Positions 1-5,116 of a stretch of DNA of 5,116 nt are shown in pieces. The number at the start of each line of letters is the position of its first letter. Position 1 is the first letter of the stretch. Origin of the DNA: Bacteroidota bacterium (GTDB lineage Bacteria > Bacteroidota > Bacteroidia > B-17B0 > Aurantibacillaceae); assembly GCA_025360565.1 (NCBI GenBank), contig JANYBY010000360.1, positions 1 through 5,116 of the forward strand, given 5' to 3'. The position numbers and the translations under genes were made by a program. Under the pieces are notes generated by a model. That model had not been told where the DNA came from, did not search any database, and was given only the letters and a program-made list of their open reading frames with translations.

Positions 1-1093
1 AGTGGCGCAAACCATTCATGCACTATCTACTCGATTTAAAAAACCATTTATTGAAGTCAACTGCGCTGCTATTCCCGAAGAACTCATTGAGAGTGAATTA
101 TTCGGACACGAAAAAGGCGCTTTCACCGGCGCAACCGAATCGCGTAAAGGTTATTTTGAAGTGGCCAATGGCGGCACTATTTTTTTGGATGAAGTAGGGG
201 AGTTACCGCTATCAACGCAGGCAAGGCTTTTAAGGGTTTTGGAAAGCGGAGAATATATAAAAGTTGGAAGTAGTAAAGCCCAAAAAACAGACGTGCGGGT
301 AGTTGCTGCAACAAATATTAATTTTTATCAGGCCCTTGAAAATAAAAAATTCAGGATCGATCTTTATTACCGTTTAAATACGGTGCCTATTTATTTGCCC
401 CCTTTACGAGAGCGCAAAGAAGATATTCATTTATTGTTCCGAAAATTTGCGAATGATTTTGCGGCAAAATACCGAATGCCTGTGGTGCGCTTAACCACTG
501 ATGCGGAGCAGGTTTTAATAAATTATTTTTGGCCCGGAAACATTCGTCAGCTTAAAAATATTGCCGAACAGGTTTCGATAATTGAAAAGAACAGAGAAAT
601 AAATGCCGATGTATTACTAAAATATTTACCTGAATACAGTTCAAATAATGTACCCGCTGTTATGCGAAACGACGGGTTTGCCGGTAGTTCATTTGAAGCG
701 CATGATAAAGAAATTATTTTTAAAATAATGCGCGACATGAAAAATGAATTGAATGACCTGAAAAAAGTTGTTTACGATCTGGTTTCTGCAGGTTCGGGAA
801 AAACAAGTTCGATCAGTGGTGATGATATGCAATTGATAAACAGGATGTACAACAATTCGGAAGTGTTAGATTCAAAAAGCGGCTTAACCATACATTCGCC
901 CGTTAAACAAAACGTAAACCCAACACAAACTATTGAAGTAGAAGAAACTTTATCGCTGCAGGATCAGGAGATAGACATGATTAAAAAAGCCTTGCGTAAA
1001 CACAAAGGTAAACGTAAGTACGCGGCCAAAGAGCTTGGCATAAGCGAAAGAACATTGTATAGAAAAATTAACGAATATCACATTGAAGAGTAG
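1..1093 (+). CDS. sigma-54-dependent transcriptional activator (Fis-type HTH), 5'-truncated by the window edge
   Basis: This is a bacterial enhancer-binding protein that would use ATP hydrolysis to remodel sigma-54 RNA polymerase at target promoters. The visible 363 codons begin inside the AAA+ domain. Numbering from base 2, the sigma-54 contact loop GAFTGA is at residues 39-44, Walker B (GGTIFLDE) at 57-64, the arginine-finger segment FRIDLYYRL at 117-125, and the sensor II segment WPGNIRQLKN at 177-186. A Fis-type helix-turn-helix occupies about 324-360 (AAKELGISERTLYRKINEY). The GTG at base 2 is an internal valine: family members carry the Walker A GESGxGKE motif a few residues upstream of this point, so the start and any N-terminal sensory domain lie outside the window. 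The linker between the AAA+ and HTH domains is long (about residues 210-320) and holds a predicted helical stretch at 234-261. The last 11 bases overlap the next gene. The intact GAFTGA argues for genuine sigma-54 dependence. Target genes cannot be read from this window. Confidence 0.95.
   Translation, partial: VAQTIHALSTRFKKPFIEVNCAAIPEELIESELFGHEKGAFTGATESRKGYFEVANGGTIFLDEVGELPLSTQARLLRVLESGEYIKVGSSKAQKTDVRVVAATNINFYQALENKKFRIDLYYRLNTVPIYLPPLRERKEDIHLLFRKFANDFAAKYRMPVVRLTTDAEQVLINYFWPGNIRQLKNIAEQVSIIEKNREINADVLLKYLPEYSSNNVPAVMRNDGFAGSSFEAHDKEIIFKIMRDMKNELNDLKKVVYDLVSAGSGKTSSISGDDMQLINRMYNNSEVLDSKSGLTIHSPVKQNVNPTQTIEVEETLSLQDQEIDMIKKALRKHKGKRKYAAKELGISERTLYRKINEYHIEE
1083..1093 (+). promoter_or_regulatory. 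11-base gene overlap with TTG start: probable translational coupling
   Basis: The start of the phosphatase gene lies inside the last codons of the sigma-54 activator, whose TAG stop is at 1091-1093. TTG at 1083 is the only usual start codon between the in-frame stop at 1041-1043 and the signal-peptide core. No clear Shine-Dalgarno motif is visible. A rare start overlapping an upstream stop suggests that ribosomes finishing the activator reinitiate here, giving low, coupled synthesis of the phosphatase. The coupling is inferred; the overlap and codon are seen directly. Confidence 0.6.
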
Positions 1094-3041
1094 GACCTTA
1101 ATATTTTTTTGTTTTATTGTTTTTTGTTTTTTTTTAAGCAAGGCTCAGGGTGTAAAAAAACATGACTCTTTATTGAAGGTTGTAGCCACAACAAAAAACG
1201 ACAGCGCAAGATCAAACGCACTAAGGATCTTAGCGAGAATAGAGCTGTTAAAAAATCCGAGACAATGTTTGATTTATATTAATAGATCGATAGCCATATT
1301 TGTAACCTATAGCAATAAGTTTCCTGATCTAAGGTATCAAACAAAAGAGCAGTGTTTTCGGCTTTTGGGGCAAATTGATTCCAGTATTTATTATTCAAAC
1401 TTAATTCTAAATTACGGGTTAAAAGAAAAAAATTATCATGCGGTAAATTTTGCTTATTCGGAATTTGGGTTAATAAGTTTAAGTCAAAATAATTTTTTAA
1501 AAGCAATTGAATATTTCAGTAAGCAGAGGGATATTATAAAGAAATACAAATTAACCGATCCTTTTTCCGATGTGTATAATAACATAGGAATTGCTTATGG
1601 TAGTAAGGGCGATTGGGATATGGCCGAAGAGTATTTTAACAGATCCATCAAAGATGACATTTTAAATAACAGAAATAACAACCTTGGAAATGATTACAAC
1701 AACAAGGGAATTGTTTTTTTGGTAAAACACCAGCCCGATTCGGCCAAAAAATATTTTCTTATAAGTTTAGAATACAGGATCAAAGCAAACGAGACCTTAG
1801 GTATTGGCGGATCTTTTAACAACTTGGCCTTGCTGGAAAATGACAGAAAAAACTATAACGAAGCGTTAATATACGCCGATTCGGCACTTAAGATCGCGAT
1901 TGACAACGGATTTAAAAAATTACAAAGCGAAGTGTATGATTCCTACGATCAGATCTATTCTAAAAAAGGCGATTACAAAACAGCATACGATTATTTAAAA
2001 AAGAAAAACAAGATCAATTCTCTATTCGAAAAGGAAGAAACAAACAATAAAATTCAGCAATTAGAAGCTAACTTTCAGCTTGAACAAAAGCAAACTCAGT
2101 TGCTTGAAAAGGATCTGGCACTTACAAGATCCGAATCGCAAAAGCAAAAACAACTTGGAGTTATTTTTATGGCTGCCATTTTAATTCTGGCCTTAATATT
2201 TTTTCTATTTAATTTTTTAAAGAACAATAAACTGCTTAAAAACCGGAATGCGATCATAAGTGAACAAAAACACTTGATCGAAGAAAAACATAAAGATATT
2301 ACCGATAGCATAAACTACGCTCAAAAAATACAAAGCGCTTTAATTGTAAGCGAAGAAAAATTGAATAAAAACTTAAAAGAGGCCTTTGTTATTTTTAAAC
2401 CCAGGGATATTGTTAGCGGCGATTTTTATTGGTATTCTGAATGTAACGGAACCAAGATCATTGCGCTGGCGGATTGTACAGGCCACGGGGTTCCCGGGGC
2501 GTTTATGAGTATGATAGGTATCACCCTTTTAAACCAGATCGTAAACGAAAAAAAGATCACTTCCCCCGCCGAAATTTTAAATAATTTGCGAAAAGAAGTC
2601 ATAAATGCCCTGCAATTGAATAGCGAGGGGGCCGACAAACGAGACGGAATGGACATGGCGGTAATAGCATTTAAACAAAACGAACTTTTATACGCGGGCG
2701 CCAATTCGCAGGCTTTTTTAATTGATAATAACGGGTTAATTGAATTAAAGCCAAACAAGCAGCCAATAGGAATTTATGAAAAATTGGAAAATTTTACTGA
2801 ACAGCATATAGAAATAAATGAAAATTTAAAAGTATATTTATTTTCTGATGGCGCCGCCGATCAGTTTGGAGGGCTTGATGGTAAAAAAATAAAAACAAAA
2901 CAATTAAAAGAGTGGCTTGTGGCCTCATCAAAATTACCCATGAAAGAACAAAAGGAAAAAATTGAAACAAATATTGATACATGGAAAAAGGGTTTTGAGC
3001 AAACGGATGATATTACACTTATTGGAATTAAGTTGAGTTAA
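1083..3041 (+). CDS. exported TPR protein with transmembrane segment and C-terminal SpoIIE/PP2C-type serine phosphatase domain
   Basis: This is a 652-residue putative transmembrane sensor phosphatase. Residues 1-22 look like a Sec signal peptide: K2 and R4, a Phe/Ile/Val-rich core, and a cleavage region SKAQ. Helical TPR-like repeats span about 40-312, clearest at 120-151, 165-192, 204-232, 244-272 and 284-312. A coiled coil covers about 315-356 and a transmembrane helix about 358-379, followed by a Lys-rich stretch that fits the positive-inside rule. The catalytic domain spans about 432-652 with PP2C metal-site motifs: RDIVSGDFYW (D447), ADCTGHGVPGAF (D464), LFSDGAADQFGG (D589) and DDITLIGI (D642/D643). 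The expected layout is a periplasmic TPR sensor and cytoplasmic phosphatase. The substrate is unknown; relatives dephosphorylate STAS anti-sigma antagonists, but none is encoded here. The TTG start is chosen because the frame has a stop at 1041-1043 and no other ATG, GTG or TTG before the hydrophobic core. The first in-frame ATG (codon 180) would delete the signal peptide and early repeats. Confidence 0.9.
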   Translation: MKSRTLIFFCFIVFCFFLSKAQGVKKHDSLLKVVATTKNDSARSNALRILARIELLKNPRQCLIYINRSIAIFVTYSNKFPDLRYQTKEQCFRLLGQIDSSIYYSNLILNYGLKEKNYHAVNFAYSEFGLISLSQNNFLKAIEYFSKQRDIIKKYKLTDPFSDVYNNIGIAYGSKGDWDMAEEYFNRSIKDDILNNRNNNLGNDYNNKGIVFLVKHQPDSAKKYFLISLEYRIKANETLGIGGSFNNLALLENDRKNYNEALIYADSALKIAIDNGFKKLQSEVYDSYDQIYSKKGDYKTAYDYLKKKNKINSLFEKEETNNKIQQLEANFQLEQKQTQLLEKDLALTRSESQKQKQLGVIFMAAILILALIFFLFNFLKNNKLLKNRNAIISEQKHLIEEKHKDITDSINYAQKIQSALIVSEEKLNKNLKEAFVIFKPRDIVSGDFYWYSECNGTKIIALADCTGHGVPGAFMSMIGITLLNQIVNEKKITSPAEILNNLRKEVINALQLNSEGADKRDGMDMAVIAFKQNELLYAGANSQAFLIDNNGLIELKPNKQPIGIYEKLENFTEQHIEINENLKVYLFSDGAADQFGGLDGKKIKTKQLKEWLVASSKLPMKEQKEKIETNIDTWKKGFEQTDDITLIGIKLS

Positions 3042-3586
3042 TGTATATAGGAAAGGGAATAATTATAAATATAAAATCCAGGAATTTTTTTCTCCTTGTT
3101 TTTATTTTGTCTTCAATATTCCTTTTAATTTCGTGTAAACCTCGCGTATCGCTTAACGGCGCATCAATGCCGGCCGAGGCAAAAACAATAAGTGTAGGTT
3201 TTTTTACCAATAATACAACTCTAGGGGCGCCAAGTTTATCGCAACGATTTACCGAAAAGTTAAGGGATATGGTTTCGCAGCAAACCCCTTTAGCATTAAT
3301 TAAACAAAATGGCGACCTGCAATTTGAAGGTTACATTTCTGATTATAATGTGGCGCCCGTTGCCATTCAAAGTACCGATCAGGCAAGTTCTAACCGTATG
3401 ACTATAACCGTGCAGGTTAAATACACCAATAAATTTGAGAACGCTAAAAGTTTTGAGCAGGCCTTTACCCGTTTTAAAGATTTTGCAAGTTCAGAAAGTG
3501 TAAGCGCCCGTGAAGCCGACCTGGTACAGGAAATTTACCGACAGCTTACCGAAGATATTTTTAATAAAGCGTTCAATAACTGGTAA
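3041..3586 (+). CDS. lptE: LptE family LPS-assembly lipoprotein
   Basis: LptE is the outer-membrane lipoprotein that plugs the LptD barrel and helps insert lipopolysaccharide into the outer leaflet. The 181-residue product has a lysine-containing n-region (residues 1-15), a hydrophobic core (16-30) and a lipobox LISC with the acylated cysteine at 32. The residues after it (KPRV) lack the acidic run that serves as a surface-export signal in some Bacteroidota lipoproteins, which fits a periplasm-facing protein. The mature part has features I recall from the Bacteroidota LptE family: NGASMPAEAKTISVGFF at 39-55, the segment GDLQFEGYISDY at 91-102, and a C-terminus ending EDIFNKAFNNW. Its length is normal for the family. 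The ATG shares its A with the preceding TAA stop (TAATG), so translation is probably coupled to the phosphatase gene. LptD is not in the window. The family assignment is strong; the role is taken from the characterised proteobacterial protein. Confidence 0.93.
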   Translation: MYIGKGIIINIKSRNFFLLVFILSSIFLLISCKPRVSLNGASMPAEAKTISVGFFTNNTTLGAPSLSQRFTEKLRDMVSQQTPLALIKQNGDLQFEGYISDYNVAPVAIQSTDQASSNRMTITVQVKYTNKFENAKSFEQAFTRFKDFASSESVSAREADLVQEIYRQLTEDIFNKAFNNW

Positions 3587-3587
3587 A

Positions 3588-4490
3588 ATGCAGGCACGTG
3601 AACTATTAAAATACATTAACAACCCCGCATTGCTTGATAAGCAAAGCATTCCGCTGTTACAACAATTGGTTAAAGATTTTCCATACTTTCAATCGGGACA
3701 TATTTTATTAAGCATCGCTTCAAAAAAGTGGGATACTTCCGTGTATCAACAAAGCATAAAAAAAACCGCCATTGTTGTTGCAAACAGAAGCCATTTGTAT
3801 AACTTAATTCATAGTCCCGAAACCTTAACAGAGGAAGAAGTTATACCAGCAACCGAGAATATAGACATTGTACAATCACAACCAAAAAAAGAAGTTATTG
3901 TATCGGAAAAAGTTACTGCGGTTGAAAAAACCGAGAAATTGACTGTAATTAATACAGGAAAAGTAATTCCGGCTAATGAAGAGGAAGTTGAAAAAGAAGT
4001 TGAAAAGGCCTTGGTCGCTTCTATATTGGATACTGAGATCACAAGCGCAAGTGATGAGATAAATAAGAAAACGGAACCAAAACCCGCTAATTTTAACGAT
4101 TGGCTCAGCTTTTTGAAGAAAAATAACGGTGAAAGTTATTCGGAAATTGAAGAAAAGGTAAATAAACAAAAACTTAGATCTTCCGTTTCCGAAAAAGAAC
4201 AAAATTTAAAGAGTAAGCAAAAGCAAAAGGATCTGATTGATAAGATAATTGATCTAAATCCCGGAGCCCTCAAACAAAAGGAGGAGCAAAAGTTCTTTAA
4301 ATCGGATTTTAAGGCCAAAGAGAGCCTGCTAGAGAACGAACACCTTGTAAGCGAGACTTTGGCCCAGATTTACGCCTCCCAAGGCAATATTAACAAGGCA
4401 ATTAGGGCTTATGAGATATTAAGTTTGAAATTCCCGCAAAAAAGTGTTTACTTTGCATCCCTGATTCAAAAGTTAAAGAATAACCAATAA
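3588..4490 (+). CDS. conserved Bacteroidota protein with C-terminal TPR-like unit, function unknown
   Basis: This 300-residue protein has no signal peptide or membrane segment and should be cytoplasmic. Three parts can be seen. An N-terminal helical region (about 1-75, starting MQARELLKYINNPALL) contains a DFPYFQSGHILL segment. A central Glu/Lys/Val-rich, probably disordered stretch (about 80-165) follows, then a short NFNDWLSFLKK motif (168-178) and a charged helical segment with DLIDKIIDLNP (215-225). The C-terminus (about 248-292) contains a TPR-like helix pair: SETLAQIYASQGNINKAIRA, then YEILSLKFPQKSVYFASLI. The ATG at 3588 begins one base after the lptE stop. A GTG at 3510 in the same frame would add 26 residues but overlap lptE by 77 bases, so it was not chosen. 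I recall similar proteins between lptE and secG in other Bacteroidota, but no established function. Its place between envelope-assembly and secretion genes only hints at a related scaffold role. The TAA stop is followed in frame by TGA. Confidence 0.85.
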   Translation: MQARELLKYINNPALLDKQSIPLLQQLVKDFPYFQSGHILLSIASKKWDTSVYQQSIKKTAIVVANRSHLYNLIHSPETLTEEEVIPATENIDIVQSQPKKEVIVSEKVTAVEKTEKLTVINTGKVIPANEEEVEKEVEKALVASILDTEITSASDEINKKTEPKPANFNDWLSFLKKNNGESYSEIEEKVNKQKLRSSVSEKEQNLKSKQKQKDLIDKIIDLNPGALKQKEEQKFFKSDFKAKESLLENEHLVSETLAQIYASQGNINKAIRAYEILSLKFPQKSVYFASLIQKLKNNQ

Positions 4491-4535
4491 TGAAGCAGAT
4501 CGTAAATCCCTTCACTACATAAAAAAATAAAACAT
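4491..4535 (+). promoter_or_regulatory. secG leader: A-rich initiation region with an overlapping 10-codon minigene
   Basis: These 45 bases are the only real gap between genes in the cluster. The last 15 bases before the secG ATG are almost entirely A and T (7 A, T, 4 A, then CAT) with no Shine-Dalgarno motif, a leader type compatible with Bacteroidota translation initiation. A short reading frame, ATG at 4490 to TAA at 4522 (MKQIVNPFTT), begins with the same TAATG overlap seen at the lptE start. I see no convincing promoter of the Bacteroidota TTG / TAnnTTTG type here. Any regulatory role is a guess. Confidence 0.3.
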
Positions 4536-4883
4536 ATGATATTTTCAATTTTAATAATAATAGTTTGTATTCTGCTAATACTTGTAGTATTAGTTCAAAA
4601 CTCTAAAGGCGGTGGCATTCAAAGTCAATACGGGGCTGCCACCCAAATTATGGGTGTAAAACGCGGCACCGAGTTTATTGAAAAAGCAACCTGGGGTTTA
4701 GCAATTGTGTTAATTGCGTTAAGCATTTTAATGGCGCCAAAAAGCTCAATTACCAATGGTACAATTGAAGACAATGGCTCTGTTGTAAAACAAAAAGCGG
4801 CTACAGCGGTTAATTCTCCGGCACCACAAAACGCTGTTCCGGCAAACAATGCGCCTAACAACCAGGCTCCTCCTACAAAATAA
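4536..4883 (+). CDS. secG: preprotein translocase subunit SecG
   Basis: SecG is the small accessory subunit of the SecYEG inner-membrane channel and assists SecA-driven protein export. The 115-residue product has the family layout: a first transmembrane helix (about 2-20), then the hallmark VQNSKGGG at 20-27, a loop with IMGVKRGTEFIEKATW (38-53), and a second transmembrane helix (about 51-67). The motif order and spacing match Bacteroidota SecG. The tail beyond residue 68 is polar, and from about 86 onward it is rich in Pro, Ala and Asn (for example PAPQNAVPANNAP), probably disordered and, by the known topology of SecG, on the periplasmic side. The ATG at 4536 places the first helix at the N-terminus as expected, and no earlier in-frame start is needed. 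It is 45 bases downstream of the previous gene and on the same strand, so read-through from the operon is likely. In relatives groES commonly follows; that gene is not seen within this window. Confidence 0.93.
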   Translation: MIFSILIIIVCILLILVVLVQNSKGGGIQSQYGAATQIMGVKRGTEFIEKATWGLAIVLIALSILMAPKSSITNGTIEDNGSVVKQKAATAVNSPAPQNAVPANNAPNNQAPPTK

Positions 4884-5116
4884 ATTTTCTTGATCGTTCT
4901 ATTTAAGGTTAATGTAATTTATTAATTGGCATTAGTTAATTAGTTTGTTTTTAACGGTTTAATAGAATAGTAGAAATTTTTATTATTCATAACTCATATC
5001 TTTTTAATGTCAATAACGATAGGCTCCATTTGTTTCTCTCTGAAATATATTAATTGCATCATAAACTATCATTAATTCCTTAAACCATTTAAATTAGCAG
5101 AAAAATCAGCCTACAG
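4884..5116. other. AT-rich non-coding tail downstream of secG
   Basis: In this 233-base stretch all six frames are broken by frequent stops; the longest frames I found have about 22 codons on either strand and no recognisable content. No tRNA, CIRCE operator (TTAGCACTC-N9-GAGTGCTAA) or GC-rich hairpin followed by a T-run is visible. The best dyad is weak: ATTAATT at 4921-4927 facing AGTTAAT at 4934-4940, made only of A-T and G-T pairs. A near-repeat, TATTAATTGGCAT (4920-4932) and TATTAATTGCAT (5048-5059), is present. The region most likely contains the 3' end of the operon transcript and the promoter of the next gene beyond the window, but I cannot place either. Confidence 0.5.

Noticed and set aside
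2..4. GTG at base 2 as the start of the sigma-54 activator
   Set aside because: The sequence begins in mid AAA+ domain, just downstream of the expected Walker A motif. The GTG matches an internal valine, so the gene is truncated by the window edge.
1041..1100. Frameshifted fusion of the activator and the phosphatase
   Set aside because: The activator ends normally a few residues after its complete HTH, and the phosphatase begins with a full signal peptide. Both termini are natural, so the overlap is a gene junction and not a broken fusion.
2426..2758. 110-codon minus-strand frame opposite the phosphatase domain
   Set aside because: It is antisense to the conserved PP2C catalytic core and shows no recognisable protein features; it is a shadow of the coding strand. 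The same applies to the other minus-strand frames in the window.
3510..3587. GTG at 3510 as an upstream start for the TPR-like gene
   Set aside because: It would overlap lptE by 77 bases and add 26 residues unlike the rest of the protein. The ATG at 3588, one base after the lptE stop, fits the operon spacing better.
4921..4940. Rho-independent terminator after secG
   Set aside because: The only dyad here is a short A-T stem with a G-T pair and no following T-run, too weak to call as an intrinsic terminator.
4994..5075. Two overlapping 22-codon frames (minus 5062-4994, plus 5007-5075) in the tail
   Set aside because: They are very short, overlap each other on opposite strands, have no recognisable motif and no initiation signal, and are expected by chance.
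4884..5116. Heat-shock (CIRCE) operator or groES promoter in the tail
   Set aside because: groES often follows secG in this phylum, but I found no TTAGCACTC/GAGTGCTAA pair and no well-spaced TTG / TAnnTTTG promoter. Near-matches such as TTAGTTTG at 4940-4947 lack a correctly spaced upstream element.

Overview
The window is a compact, AT-rich, single-strand gene cluster from a member of the phylum Bacteroidota. Four things suggest that assignment. The first is the gene set: a sigma-54 activator, LptE, a TPR protein and SecG in that order, an arrangement I recall from many Bacteroidota genomes, often with groES/groEL after secG. The second is a TPR/SpoIIE phosphatase architecture common in that phylum. 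The third is the lack of purine-rich Shine-Dalgarno motifs before the starts, with an A-rich leader before secG. The fourth is an LptE closely resembling the Bacteroidota form. I cannot name a genus from the sequence alone.

Layout, all on the + strand: (1) bases 1-1093, the 3' part of a sigma-54-dependent activator, cut by the window edge just after where the Walker A motif should lie; (2) 1083-3041, an exported, membrane-anchored TPR protein with a C-terminal SpoIIE/PP2C serine phosphatase domain; (3) 3041-3586, the LPS-assembly lipoprotein LptE; (4) 3588-4490, a cytoplasmic protein with one clear C-terminal TPR-like unit; (5) 4536-4883, the translocase subunit SecG; (6) 4884-5116, an AT-rich tail with no supportable gene. 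The first three junctions are -11, -1 and +1 bases, so genes 1-4 are almost certainly co-transcribed and probably translationally coupled. secG follows after 45 bases and may be read through or have its own signal.

Functionally the cluster mixes signalling (sigma-54 activator, transmembrane phosphatase) with envelope biogenesis (LptE for outer-membrane LPS insertion, SecG for protein export). The most noteworthy feature is the phosphatase gene lying between the activator and lptE. Its start must be a TTG inside the activator's last codons, and its signal-peptide region carries a run of nine T. A link in which a periplasmic TPR sensor adjusts envelope-gene expression is plausible but is inference. 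Nothing here demonstrates a new defence, mobile or RNA-guided system; most of the window is conserved Bacteroidota housekeeping.
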